Shown here piece by piece: positions 51,663 to 60,659 of a stretch of DNA of 64,000 nucleotides. Numbering within the stretch: position 1 is the stretch's first letter; each line of letters begins with the position of its first letter. The translations under genes were made by a program, and so were the position numbers. The DNA lies in the NCBI GenBank assembly GCA_039030555.1, contig JBCCDY010000003.1:124001-188000 (forward strand), in the 5' to 3' direction. The stretch comes from JBCCDY01 sp039030555. Lineage in GTDB: Bacteria > Bacteroidota > Bacteroidia > Cytophagales > Cyclobacteriaceae. The notes below the pieces were generated by a model. That model did not search any database. It had not been told where the DNA came from and worked only from the letters and a program-made list of their open reading frames with translations.

Positions 51663-52850
51663 GTGTTAAGGAAATTATATCAAGACAGGACAAATATTAA
51701 ATGGGCCAGCATCACATTTGCTTTCGTAATTGGTGCTGGTTCAATTTTTTATACCAATACCATAATAGAAAGCTTGAGCGATCGCGAAAAAAAGTTTATT
51801 GATCTTTTCGCAAGGACTATTGAGTACACCTCAAACGAAACCAATAGAAGTAACCTTACTTTTCTGAACCAGGAAATCGTAGTCTCCAATGAGACTATAC
51901 CAGTCATTCTTACTGATGCATTGGAAAACCCGGTCTTATGGAGGAACCTGGATATGGATACTTCGATGACGGTTGTTTCGCAGCAAAGATATCTCAGGAA
52001 GCAACTGGCCATTATGAAGAAAGAACACGAACCTATCGTGATCACATTTAGAGATGAGCAAGGTGAAGTATATGATTATCAGTATGTTTTCTACAAAAAC
52101 TCTTTTCTTTTATCTCAACTGAGGTACTACCCGTACGTTCAACTTTCCATCATCTTCGTATTTGCGATTTTGGCCTATTTAGCTTTCAGCTATTCAAAAA
52201 CGGCTGAGCAGAATAAAGTTTGGGTTGGATTAGCGAAGGAAACTGCCCATCAGCTTGGCACTCCTCTTTCCTCTTTAATGGCTTGGTTGGAGTACTTAAA
52301 AGCCGATGAAAATTTTAAAGACCAGGAACTGGTTAAAGAACTGGATAAGGACATCGTTCGGCTGAATATGATTACGGAGCGATTTTCCAACATCGGTTCT
52401 GTACCTATGCTGGATTGGACAAATGTGCATGAAGTAGTAAATAATACTGTTCAGTATTTGAGAACTCGTCTATCATCTAAGATAAGGATTAATGTCAGGG
52501 CTATGCCTGTAGATATCAGAGCGCAAATGAATAAACCTCTATTTGAATGGGTTATTGAAAATATTTTAAAAAACGCGGTTGATGCGATGAGTGGTGAAGG
52601 CGTTATTGATATCAATATTAAAAGAGGAAAAGCCGGAGATGTTGTTATTGATATTAAGGATGAAGGAAAGGGAATCGCCAAATCAAAGATTAAGGAAGTT
52701 TTTCAACCAGGATATACCACTAAACAAAGAGGATGGGGCTTGGGACTTGCATTGGCAAAGCGTATAATCGATAACTATCATGATGGTAAAATCTTCGTGA
52801 AATTTTCTGAACCAGATGTAGGCACAACCTTCAGAATTGTTCTGAAATAG
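51663..52850 (+). CDS. Sensor histidine kinase without partner regulator
   Basis: 395 residues from GTG 51663. TM1 about 14-30, periplasmic part 30-155, TM2 about 158-175. Core: H-box KETAHQLGTPLSSLMAW (HQLGTPLS variant), N-box WVIENILKNAVDAM, G1 DEGKGIAKS, F-box PGYTTKQRGWGLGLALAKRI. This HQLGTPLS kinase class is common in Bacteroidota. No response regulator is adjacent; it lies 67 bases after the ABC genes and may be read with them. Confidence 0.9.
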   Translation: MLRKLYQDRTNIKWASITFAFVIGAGSIFYTNTIIESLSDREKKFIDLFARTIEYTSNETNRSNLTFLNQEIVVSNETIPVILTDALENPVLWRNLDMDTSMTVVSQQRYLRKQLAIMKKEHEPIVITFRDEQGEVYDYQYVFYKNSFLLSQLRYYPYVQLSIIFVFAILAYLAFSYSKTAEQNKVWVGLAKETAHQLGTPLSSLMAWLEYLKADENFKDQELVKELDKDIVRLNMITERFSNIGSVPMLDWTNVHEVVNNTVQYLRTRLSSKIRINVRAMPVDIRAQMNKPLFEWVIENILKNAVDAMSGEGVIDINIKRGKAGDVVIDIKDEGKGIAKSKIKEVFQPGYTTKQRGWGLGLALAKRIIDNYHDGKIFVKFSEPDVGTTFRIVLK

Positions 52851-52884
52851 GCTTTTGCTAGAGCTCCAAAAAGTGCTCGGTTAC

Positions 52885-52915
52885 TTTGGTTTGATAAATT
52901 TATAGCTTACTTTTG
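52885..52915 (+). promoter_or_regulatory. atpD-atpC promoter
   Basis: TTTG (52885-52888), 19 bases, TACTTTTG (52908-52915): exact elements. Start near 52922, 37 bases before the ATG. Confidence 0.7.
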
Positions 52916-52958
52916 CACCTCGAATTTCAAGCACAAAATCGTACTAATTTAATCCAAA

Positions 52959-54467
52959 ATGGCAAAAAATATAGGAAAGGTTACCCAGGTTATAGGTCCT
53001 GTAGTGGATGTTGCTTTTGATGATGAGGGCGCTATACTACCTAATATCCTGGATGCACTTAGGGTAACAAAATCAGATGGAACCGAAGTTATACTGGAGT
53101 GCCAGCAGCACCTCGGTGAAGATCGTGTTCGTACCATCGCGATGGATGGAACCGAAGGACTGGTAAGGGGAATGGAAGTAGAGGATAAGGGAAGTCCTAT
53201 CCAGATGCCAATTGGAGAAGATGTTAAAGGAAGGCTTTTCAATATTGTTGGAACAGCCATCGATGGAATAGATCAGCCGGAAGCTTCAAAGGGATTACCA
53301 ATCCACAGGCATGCGCCTAGGTTTGAAGACCTTTCTACATCTACTGAAGTTCTTTTTACTGGAATTAAGGTCATTGACCTGATCGAGCCTTATTCGAAAG
53401 GTGGTAAAATTGGTCTATTCGGAGGTGCTGGTGTTGGTAAAACCGTATTGATTCAGGAATTGATCAACAACATTGCAAAAGCTTACGCAGGTTTATCTGT
53501 TTTTGCAGGTGTTGGAGAGCGTACCAGGGAAGGAAACGATTTGCTTCGTGAGATGATCGAAGCGGGCATCGTGAATTACGGTGACGAGTTCAAAAAATCA
53601 ATGGAAGAAGGTGGATGGGACCTTTCTAAAGTAGATAAAGATCTTTTGAAAGATTCAAAAGCAACCTTCGTTTTCGGGCAAATGAACGAACCTCCGGGAG
53701 CACGTGCAAGAGTTGCACTTTCCGGCCTCACCCTTGCTGAGTACTTCAGGGATGGTGATGGAGAAGGACAAGGAAAAGATATTTTATTCTTCGTTGATAA
53801 TATATTCAGATTTACACAGGCAGGTTCAGAGGTTTCTGCACTTCTGGGAAGGATGCCTTCTGCTGTGGGGTATCAGCCTACGCTAGCTTCTGAAATGGGA
53901 GCGATGCAGGAAAGAATTACTTCTACTAAAAGAGGGTCTATTACTTCAGTACAAGCGGTATACGTACCTGCTGATGACTTAACTGACCCGGCACCAGCTA
54001 CAACTTTTGCTCACCTTGATGCTACCACGGTACTTTCAAGAAAAATTGCCGAGCTAGGTATCTACCCTGCCGTTGATCCGCTAGATTCAACTTCAAGGAT
54101 TCTTACTGCCGAGATTGTTGGTGATGAACACTACACTTGTGCACAAAACGTAAAAGAGATTCTTCAGCGTTATAAAGAATTGCAAGATATTATTGCTATC
54201 CTCGGAATGGATGAACTTTCTGATGAGGATAAACAAGTGGTTCATAGAGCAAGAAGGGTGCAAAGATTCTTATCTCAGCCGTTCCACGTTGCAGAACAGT
54301 TTACAGGTATCCCCGGACAACTTGTCGATATAAAAGATACCATTAAAGGCTTCAATATGATTATGGATGGTGAACTAGATCACCTTCCGGAGAAAGCTTT
54401 TAACTTGAAAGGAACAATCGATCAGGTGATCGAAGACGGTGAGAAAATGCTGAAAGAAGTTTCATAA
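52959..54467 (+). CDS. atpD: ATP synthase F1 subunit beta
   Basis: 502 residues. Walker A GGAGVGKTVLIQEL, VFAGVGERTREGNDL (catalytic Glu), ILFFVDNIFRFTQAGSEVSALLGRMPSAVGYQ and LDATTVLSRKIAELGIYPAVDPLDS. Catalytic subunit. As in many Bacteroidota, atpD and atpC form a unit apart from the other F1Fo genes, none of which are here. Confidence 0.98.
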   Translation: MAKNIGKVTQVIGPVVDVAFDDEGAILPNILDALRVTKSDGTEVILECQQHLGEDRVRTIAMDGTEGLVRGMEVEDKGSPIQMPIGEDVKGRLFNIVGTAIDGIDQPEASKGLPIHRHAPRFEDLSTSTEVLFTGIKVIDLIEPYSKGGKIGLFGGAGVGKTVLIQELINNIAKAYAGLSVFAGVGERTREGNDLLREMIEAGIVNYGDEFKKSMEEGGWDLSKVDKDLLKDSKATFVFGQMNEPPGARARVALSGLTLAEYFRDGDGEGQGKDILFFVDNIFRFTQAGSEVSALLGRMPSAVGYQPTLASEMGAMQERITSTKRGSITSVQAVYVPADDLTDPAPATTFAHLDATTVLSRKIAELGIYPAVDPLDSTSRILTAEIVGDEHYTCAQNVKEILQRYKELQDIIAILGMDELSDEDKQVVHRARRVQRFLSQPFHVAEQFTGIPGQLVDIKDTIKGFNMIMDGELDHLPEKAFNLKGTIDQVIEDGEKMLKEVS

Positions 54468-54481
54468 TTATTTGATACCGG

Positions 54482-54727
54482 ATGTATTTAGAAATAGTAA
54501 CGCCCGAGCGTAAAGTTTTTGAAGGAGAAGTTGATAGTGCGAAATTTCCAGGAAGCCAGGGTGAATTTCAAGTACTGAATGATCACGCTCCTATCATCAG
54601 CTCTCTCAACAAAGGGATTGTTTTTTACAAAGACAAAAAAGGGCAAAATGAAGTTGAAGTTGGTGGAGGCGTTGTAGAAGTCCTTAATAATAGAATAGTA
54701 GTGCTTGCCGAATCCGTTGCAGCCTAA
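54482..54727 (+). CDS. atpC: ATP synthase F1 subunit epsilon
   Basis: 81 residues: the N-terminal beta-sandwich domain only (MYLEIVTPERKVFEGEV ... GEFQVLNDHAPIISSL ... VEVLNNRIVVLAES). The C-terminal helical hairpin that inhibits rotation in other bacteria is absent, as in many Bacteroidota. Fourteen bases after atpD. Confidence 0.95.
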   Translation: MYLEIVTPERKVFEGEVDSAKFPGSQGEFQVLNDHAPIISSLNKGIVFYKDKKGQNEVEVGGGVVEVLNNRIVVLAESVAA

Positions 54728-54735
54728 TTCTCATT

Positions 54736-55047
54736 TCAAGATTTTCTAGAAAAAAGATCTTTCACTCTACGGAAGGTCTTTTTTTCAAACTCCCAGAAAA
54801 AAGAAAATTGCCCTAGTACAAAGGCATAAAATAATAGTACGATTTGATAAATTGGAAGGATGAGCACGTAATATGCTAGTGAGATCCAAATATTGTGCTC
54901 AGCCGACTCTTGATTGATGATAGAAAGAATCGGCTTTTTTGCAAAAAGTACAGTGAATCCAGTCAGAGCAAAAACTAGAAGTACCACTATAACTTGCCAT
55001 AAGTTTTTGAGGCCCCATCTATTCTTCAGCTTTTCGAAAAAATTCAT
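54736..55047 (-). CDS. Small membrane protein, DUF6787-like
   Basis: 103 residues. Short basic N-terminus (NFFEKLKNRWGLKNLWQ), two or three hydrophobic helices (about 18-36, 52-85), FGQFSFFWEFEKKTFRR-like C-terminus (here LGQFSFFWEFEKKTFRR). The pattern resembles DUF6787 of Bacteroidota from memory. Convergent with atpC; its last 15 codons lie in the terminator hairpin. Confidence 0.65.
   Translation of the reverse strand: MNFFEKLKNRWGLKNLWQVIVVLLVFALTGFTVLFAKKPILSIINQESAEHNIWISLAYYVLILPIYQIVLLFYAFVLGQFSFFWEFEKKTFRRVKDLFSRKS
54750..54785. terminator. Terminator of atpDC inside the 3' end of the opposite gene
   Basis: AAAAAAGATCTTTC (54750-54763), loop of 7, GGAAGGTCTTTTTTT (54771-54785); G-T pairs at two positions. 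Coding on the minus strand, terminator on the plus strand. Confidence 0.8.
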
Positions 55048-55099
55048 ATCAGACCATAAATCTAAGTGATCTCCTTATTACTTTAAGCGTTGAGAACAA

Positions 55100-55261
55100 A
55101 CTAATTCTACTTTACGAAGATGGGTTTAATGATACCGGAGTGCTTTGCTTTGATACCAATATTCCCCCTTTTTTGATAAAAGGGGTGAGGGGGATTTCAA
55201 AAAAATATCAAATTAAAGCACTACGCTTGACTATCAGTTGACTTCGTAAGGTAGAACTAAT
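55100..55261. mobile_element. Palindromic MITE-like element, about 160 bp
   Basis: Outer arms 55100-55119 and 55242-55261 pair at 17 of 20 positions; inner arms 55136-55155 and 55206-55225 pair at 17 of 20; the centre carries a CCCCTTTT/AAAAGGGG hairpin (about 55166-55184). No coding capacity. It ends six bases before the start of the metallo-hydrolase gene. Target duplication not seen. Confidence 0.55.
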
Positions 55262-55267
55262 AAAGAA

Positions 55268-55948
55268 ATGAAAATCACTTACTACGGACATTTTTGCTTT
55301 GGAATGGAGGTAAGCGGTAAAAACCTGCTTTTTGACCCCTTCATTACCCCAAACAAATTGGCTCATAATATTGAAGTAGAAGATATCAAAGCCGATTATG
55401 TTTTACTCTCACATGGTCACCAAGACCACGTTGCCGATGCTGAAAAAATACTTCATCAAAGTGACGCCACCTTAATCTCAAATTACGAGATCGTAAGCTA
55501 CTATGCAGAAAAAGGGTTTGAAAAGGGTCATCCTATGAATCATGGAGGTCAAGCTAAATTCGATTTTGGTTGGGTAAAATTTGTAAATGCAGTCCATTCC
55601 AGTGTTTTACCAGACGGAACCTACGGAGGAAACCCGGGAGGTTTTATCATAAGAACAGAGGATGTTAATGTATATTTCGCAGGCGACACGGCTTTAACAT
55701 ACGATATGAAACTGATTGGAGAATATGAAGATATAGACTTAGCTATATTTCCGATTGGCGATAACTTTACTATGGGGCCCAAAGATGCCATAATTGCATC
55801 TGATTTTGTGAATTGTTCAAAAGTTGTAGGAGCCCATTATGATACCTTTCCTTATATCGAAATAGATAAAGAAGGTGCGAAAACATCTTTTTCCAAAGCT
55901 AGAAAGGAACTTATCCTCATGGATATTGGGGAATCCATTGAGCTTTAA
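55268..55948 (+). CDS. Metal-dependent hydrolase, UPF0173 (MBL fold)
   Basis: 226 residues. Metallo-beta-lactamase fold: LSHGHQDHVADAEKI (HxHxDH), VNAVHSS, YFAGDTALTYDM, and C-terminal GAHYDTFPYI. This is the YtkL/UPF0173 family, often annotated metal-dependent hydrolase; substrate unproven. Three bases before murF. Confidence 0.92.
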   Translation: MKITYYGHFCFGMEVSGKNLLFDPFITPNKLAHNIEVEDIKADYVLLSHGHQDHVADAEKILHQSDATLISNYEIVSYYAEKGFEKGHPMNHGGQAKFDFGWVKFVNAVHSSVLPDGTYGGNPGGFIIRTEDVNVYFAGDTALTYDMKLIGEYEDIDLAIFPIGDNFTMGPKDAIIASDFVNCSKVVGAHYDTFPYIEIDKEGAKTSFSKARKELILMDIGESIEL

Positions 55949-55950
55949 GA

Positions 55951-57237
55951 ATGAAAACAGAAGAACTCTACTCTGTATTTAAGGATTCAACCGGTGTTAC
56001 AACTGATACCCGGAAAATAGATCGCGGAAGTCTTTTTTTTGCCCTTAAAGGAGAAAATTTTGACGGAAATCAGTTTGCAGGTGAAGCCCTTAAGAAAGGG
56101 GCTTTGGCCGTTGTAGTAGATGAAAAAAACCTCCAGGGTAAAAAGGGTCATATTCTTGTAGAAGATACCCTCAAGGCTCTTCAAGCACTGGCTAATCATT
56201 ATCGTAAGCAGTTTAAAATCCCTTTTATAGGAATAACAGGTTCAAATGGGAAAACCACGACTAAAGAGTTAATCACTGCCGTACTGAAGCAAAAATACAA
56301 TGTTCTTTCTACGCTGGGTAATTTGAATAATCATATCGGTGTGCCTCTGACCTTGCTTCAGGTTGACCAATCTACAGAAATAGCTGTAATTGAGATGGGA
56401 GCTAATAAGATCGGCGATATAGCTGAATTGGTAGCCATTGCGCAGCCTAACTACGGATTGATCACAAACATTGGAAAGGCACATTTAGAAGGATTCGGAT
56501 CACTTGAGGGGGTAATTAGAGGGAAAACAGAATTATATGATTTTCTAATTAAAAACGAGGGCAAAATTTTTATCAATACCCATAATCCTATTTTGTCCAA
56601 TATGATCAAGAGGATGAATGATCCTATTACTTATCCTGGTAAAAATGATTTTTATGCATGTGAATTCATTAGTGCAGACCCTTATGTGAGATTACTTGAT
56701 GAAACAGGAAATGAAGTCAAATCTGGACTCATTGGACAGTATAACTTCGAAAATATAGCAGTTGCTTTATGCATAGGTAAATATTTCGGAGTTGACTCTG
56801 ATCGAGTCAAAAAAGCGATTGAAGAATATGATCCTAAAAACAATCGTTCCCAGATTATCAAAAAGCCGAGCTGTAAAATTATTTTGGATGCCTACAACGC
56901 TAATCCAAGCTCCATGGAAGGTGCATTAGCAGATTTCAAGAACATTGAGTCTGAAAAAAAGGCTGTTGTTTTAGGAGATATGAATGAAGTGGGTAAAACC
57001 AGCAGGGAGGAACATAAAAAAGTCGGACAGCAGGTAGAAAGATTGAATTTAGACCTTTCCGTTTTCGTTGGTGAAAAAATGTTGGATGCTTCTAAAGAAG
57101 TAAAAAGTTCTAAATACTTTTCTGACAAGAATAAATTAAGATCATATTTAGAGGAATTAGATTTTAGCAAGTATGCTGTTTTGATCAAAGGTTCAAGATC
57201 GATGGGGCTGGAGCAGGCAGCTGATTGGATTGACTAA
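55951..57237 (+). CDS. murF: UDP-MurNAc-tripeptide-D-Ala-D-Ala ligase
   Basis: 428 residues. N-domain TDTRKIDRGSLFFALKGENFDG, central ATP-binding FIGITGSNGKTTTKELI, EMGANKIGDIAEL, KAHLEGFGS, and C-terminal ILDAYNANPSSMEGAL. Adds D-Ala-D-Ala in peptidoglycan synthesis. It stands outside the mur/fts cluster, a usual Bacteroidota arrangement. Overlaps the convergent AsmA gene by 4 bases. Confidence 0.95.
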   Translation: MKTEELYSVFKDSTGVTTDTRKIDRGSLFFALKGENFDGNQFAGEALKKGALAVVVDEKNLQGKKGHILVEDTLKALQALANHYRKQFKIPFIGITGSNGKTTTKELITAVLKQKYNVLSTLGNLNNHIGVPLTLLQVDQSTEIAVIEMGANKIGDIAELVAIAQPNYGLITNIGKAHLEGFGSLEGVIRGKTELYDFLIKNEGKIFINTHNPILSNMIKRMNDPITYPGKNDFYACEFISADPYVRLLDETGNEVKSGLIGQYNFENIAVALCIGKYFGVDSDRVKKAIEEYDPKNNRSQIIKKPSCKIILDAYNANPSSMEGALADFKNIESEKKAVVLGDMNEVGKTSREEHKKVGQQVERLNLDLSVFVGEKMLDASKEVKSSKYFSDKNKLRSYLEELDFSKYAVLIKGSRSMGLEQAADWID

Positions 57238-59675
57238 AAGTCGAACTCTTCTTCAGATAATTCTACTTTCTTGCCCGTAGTATCTTTTTCGTTTTTCAAG
57301 GCTTTCTTAAGCTCGGACAGCTCTTTTTTGATGTCATCCTTGACTTTTTGAGCTATTGCACTTTTATCCACCTTGGTCTTAAAGTCATCGGAATTACCGC
57401 TTATATGAAGGAAAATATTAGAGGTCCCTGATTCTACTTCTTCAACCCTGCCATACCTTGAGTCTTTATCTACTTTTTGCTTTACGGTATTTTTTAAAGG
57501 TATTTTAACATGATAGTCAATTTTCTTATCGAAACTATGGATTCCTTCAATCTCAATATTTCTAACATTTGACTGAATTTCCATTTTTGGAATCCTGATG
57601 ACGGCCTTATCTATGATGATCTCATTTTTCAGCTCTCCAAATTTCAGATGCTGAAGATCTTCCTTTTTAAAATAGGATTGGAGTGCCATAACGGGTTCGA
57701 AGTCATTCAATTCACCGTTCATGATGGTTAAGTCAAATATAGCCTTTAAGGAGCTCCAATTTGGGGTCAGTTCGCTATCCAGGTTTACATTTATCCCGCT
57801 TTTAAAATCAAGTAGACCTTTTAGGTTCTCACTCTTTAAAAACGACTGATTGAAATTAGAAAATGAGTTAAAGAATTTATCCAGCTGAATATTTTCGGAA
57901 TGGATATTTAAATAAGAATTGTAACCGTCCGAAAGCTTCAATAAACTTCCATTGGCTTTAAAAACTCCTTCATTTTCTGAGAAATTAAGGTCAGAAGCTG
58001 TTATAGACTCTTGAGCAATTCTAAAATTCCCTTTGAGGTCTTGAATGGAGAGTTTTTGATAATTAAGTTCTTTTATAGAAGTATTGAGCTTAATGTTCCA
58101 GTTGGAAGGGATCTCGAATTTTGAATCAACTGGTTTAGTTTCTCCAAAAGATAGACTATCGTTCAGATCCAGTTTTTCAAGAAAAATATCTACATCTAAA
58201 ATGAGCGGATTTTTAGCGTCAACTAAGTAATCGAAAAAGCCTTTATGCGAGCCCGTAAGAGAGAAACGCTCACCATTGAACTGACCTTTAATATCATTTA
58301 ATGCTATCTGATTATTGTTTAAGATCAGATTTCCCGAGATATCTGAATAGTTCCATCCATTTCTTAGCCTTGACGTGAGATTTTCAACAAACACATCTCC
58401 GGATAACTGAAAGCCTTTTGTTTTATAAAAATCCTTTCCGATGGAGCCTTGATACTCCATATCAACCGTTATAGAACCACTGATATCTTTTAAAGGAGAA
58501 TCATTACTATTTTTTCCGGTAATATTTGCTAGACGACTAAGCTCTTGTATAGTAGATATAGACAAGCTGCCTTTTAACTCTTGAAGGTCATCCAGTACAA
58601 CTGACCCTTCTATTGGTTTGCTATTTAGGAAACCTTTATATGATTCTATTTCAAGCTTCACGTTTTTGAAGGAATTGATATCGTGCAGGTTGATCTTACC
58701 CTTTAAATCAATGCCTTGAAGTTGTTGATCATATTCTTTAAGTATAACCTCAGAATTACGAGCCTCGATATCTGAAGAGAGTGAGATTCGTCCATTAATG
58801 TTTCCAGTTAAAACGCCTTTATAATTAGCAGTTGCCTTTATTTGATTCTTTCCGATCTGATCCAATATCCTCTCCAGATTAAGAAGTTTAAAAACCTGTA
58901 AGGATTCATCCTCTATAACAAAATCGATTTCCAAATCGGATGATGGGATCGTATAGGCTCCATTTAGGTTTGCAACCAAATCTTTGGTCGAAAGCTTAAC
59001 TTTCTTTAAAACTACTTTTTCCTTACTCGTTTCTAAAGCGCTTCTGATCTCTAGTTTTTGGTGAATTAATAGCTCTCTGTTTCTTGATCTTAGGAACTCT
59101 GAGTGTAAGGACGCTATTATTCCCAGATTCCCTGAGCTATAGCTTAAACTTCCATTTTCAACATTTGCTGAAAGTGAGGTTTGACTTACATCATCGTCGA
59201 ACTGTAGTCCTATCGTATTCAAATCAATCTGAATACCAGCGAGTTCATAACCCCCTTCTAAGTTAGAGTTGGAGCTATCGGAAAATAATCCAGTCCAATT
59301 CCATTTTTCACCTAATTCACGCTCTATTCGCATGGAGCCTTGGCTTATTTTCAAACCCTTAACTTTAACTTCATTGGAGATTATTAGTGGTAAGATTTGC
59401 AGATTTAAAGAGATTGTTTTTGCATCGAGAAGTGTATCGGTATGGATAAGCTGAACATCACTTAATTTGATGGATAAGGATGGGAAGGTTTCCCAAAAGA
59501 TAAGCTCAGCATTGGAAATACTTACATCTCCCTGAATATTCTCATTTATTAGATCATTGAAAGCAGGTAGTATCTTATCCTTATTGAAAAAGATCAGAGA
59601 GCTAACAGCAATTACTAGCAGAACAACTGATAAAAAGGATATAAATAAGAGCCTTTTAAGACGGACCTTTTTCAT
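57234..59675 (-). CDS. AsmA-like outer-membrane biogenesis protein
   Basis: 813 residues. One N-terminal TM helix (about 8-30), then a long beta-rich periplasmic region. ISNAELIFWETFPSLSIKLSDVQLIHTD is the AsmA N-terminal signature; KGLKISQGSMRIERELGEKWNW and VRNIEIEGIHSFDKKIDYHVKIPL are typical C-terminal AsmA_2 features. A Lys/Glu-rich tail (KKELSELKKALKNEK) ends it. AsmA proteins form bridges for phospholipid transport between membranes. Confidence 0.88.
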   Translation of the reverse strand: MKKVRLKRLLFISFLSVVLLVIAVSSLIFFNKDKILPAFNDLINENIQGDVSISNAELIFWETFPSLSIKLSDVQLIHTDTLLDAKTISLNLQILPLIISNEVKVKGLKISQGSMRIERELGEKWNWTGLFSDSSNSNLEGGYELAGIQIDLNTIGLQFDDDVSQTSLSANVENGSLSYSSGNLGIIASLHSEFLRSRNRELLIHQKLEIRSALETSKEKVVLKKVKLSTKDLVANLNGAYTIPSSDLEIDFVIEDESLQVFKLLNLERILDQIGKNQIKATANYKGVLTGNINGRISLSSDIEARNSEVILKEYDQQLQGIDLKGKINLHDINSFKNVKLEIESYKGFLNSKPIEGSVVLDDLQELKGSLSISTIQELSRLANITGKNSNDSPLKDISGSITVDMEYQGSIGKDFYKTKGFQLSGDVFVENLTSRLRNGWNYSDISGNLILNNNQIALNDIKGQFNGERFSLTGSHKGFFDYLVDAKNPLILDVDIFLEKLDLNDSLSFGETKPVDSKFEIPSNWNIKLNTSIKELNYQKLSIQDLKGNFRIAQESITASDLNFSENEGVFKANGSLLKLSDGYNSYLNIHSENIQLDKFFNSFSNFNQSFLKSENLKGLLDFKSGINVNLDSELTPNWSSLKAIFDLTIMNGELNDFEPVMALQSYFKKEDLQHLKFGELKNEIIIDKAVIRIPKMEIQSNVRNIEIEGIHSFDKKIDYHVKIPLKNTVKQKVDKDSRYGRVEEVESGTSNIFLHISGNSDDFKTKVDKSAIAQKVKDDIKKELSELKKALKNEKDTTGKKVELSEEEFDF

Positions 59676-59753
59676 GCGGTGAAATATACCAGACTATTAT
59701 CATCAAACGAAATACCACGATTATGAAGTATATAATTAAAATCTCGAATTTTA

Positions 59754-59784
59754 TTTGTGAAGTTGAATAGGAGTACTATTTTTG
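59754..59784 (+). promoter_or_regulatory. Promoter of tRNA-Val(UAC)
   Basis: TTTG (59754-59757), 19 bases, TATTTTTG (59777-59784), both exact, 12 bases before the tRNA. Confidence 0.75.
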
Positions 59785-59796
59785 CAATCCGTTTTT

Positions 59797-59871
59797 GGGC
59801 GCTTAGCTCAGTTGGTTCAGAGCACCTCGTTTACACCGAGGGGGTCGGGGGTTCGAATCCCTCAGCGCCCA
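59797..59871 (+). tRNA. tRNA-Val (anticodon UAC)
   Basis: Acceptor GGGCGCT/AGCGCCC, D-stem GCTC/GAGC, anticodon stem CCTCG/CGAGG with loop TTTACAC (anticodon TAC at 59832-59834), T-arm GGTTCGAATCC, discriminator A. CCA not encoded. Confidence 0.96.
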
Positions 59872-59880
59872 CGTTTTGCA

Positions 59881-59910
59881 AAAGGACAGTCATAAGGCTG
59901 TCCTTTTTTT
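59881..59910 (+). terminator. Terminator of tRNA-Val(UAC)
   Basis: AAAGGACAG (59881-59889), loop of 8, CTGTCCTTT (59898-59906) and T-run to 59910. Confidence 0.9.
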
Positions 59911-60086
59911 GTTTATGTGTCACGGTTTCAAAAATGAACAAGACACACTTATTTTTTTATTCAAGCAATGAGTTTCAACCACAATTATGTTGGTTTAATT
60001 CAGTTTAGTTGTAATTTTTAAACAATAGTCATCTTCATAGGATTTTTATTTTGAATTTACCGTTCTGGCATCACTAAACATCGGGT

Positions 60087-60656
60087 TTGAATAATAATAA
60101 AGAGCTTCTTAATCATATAAAAGCCGGAGGTCAGGAGGCCCATGAAGCCTTTAAATCAATTTATAAGGATAATTATCCGAAAGTTAGTCATATGATCTTT
60201 CAGAAAGGGGGCAATGAGGAAGATGCTAGAGATGTTTTCCAGGATAGCATGATTGTTTTTCATAAAATGGTTTTGGAGAACCGTTTTCGCGAGGAGTCTG
60301 GCATAAACACACTGATTTATGCCATTTCAAGGAATCTTTGGTATCAAAAGTTGAAAAAGACAAAAAAGCATGAAGACCTTTCTGTAGTAGAAGATACTAA
60401 GGGCGTAGATGTAACTATGGATTGGGATGGGTTCACACAAGAAAAGGTAGTCCGATCACTAATTAATGAACTTTCGGAGGATTGCCGTAAAATTATAAGA
60501 CTGTATTACTACAATGAATGGTCAATGCAAGATATACAGAATGAGTTTGGATTAAGTAGCTCCCAGGCAGCCAAGAATAAAAAATACAGGTGTATGAAAA
60601 ACCTGATGGATATATTTAAAAAAAAGGGGATAGAGATCACCTCTTTTAACGTTTGA
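60087..60656 (+). CDS. ECF-type RNA polymerase sigma factor
   Basis: 189 residues from TTG 60087. Region 2 at about 20-85 (DNYPKVSHMIFQKGGNEEDARDVFQDSMIVFHK: DVFQD is the region 2.2 core) and region 4 at about 130-185 (LSEDCRKIIRLYYYNEWSMQDIQNEFGLSSSQAAKNKKYRCMKNL). Few ATG choices; the TTG places the usual NNNKELLNHIK start. Immediately followed by a TPR protein with an anti-sigma-like N-terminus. Confidence 0.9.
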   Translation: MNNNKELLNHIKAGGQEAHEAFKSIYKDNYPKVSHMIFQKGGNEEDARDVFQDSMIVFHKMVLENRFREESGINTLIYAISRNLWYQKLKKTKKHEDLSVVEDTKGVDVTMDWDGFTQEKVVRSLINELSEDCRKIIRLYYYNEWSMQDIQNEFGLSSSQAAKNKKYRCMKNLMDIFKKKGIEITSFNV

Positions 60657-60659
60657 TTA

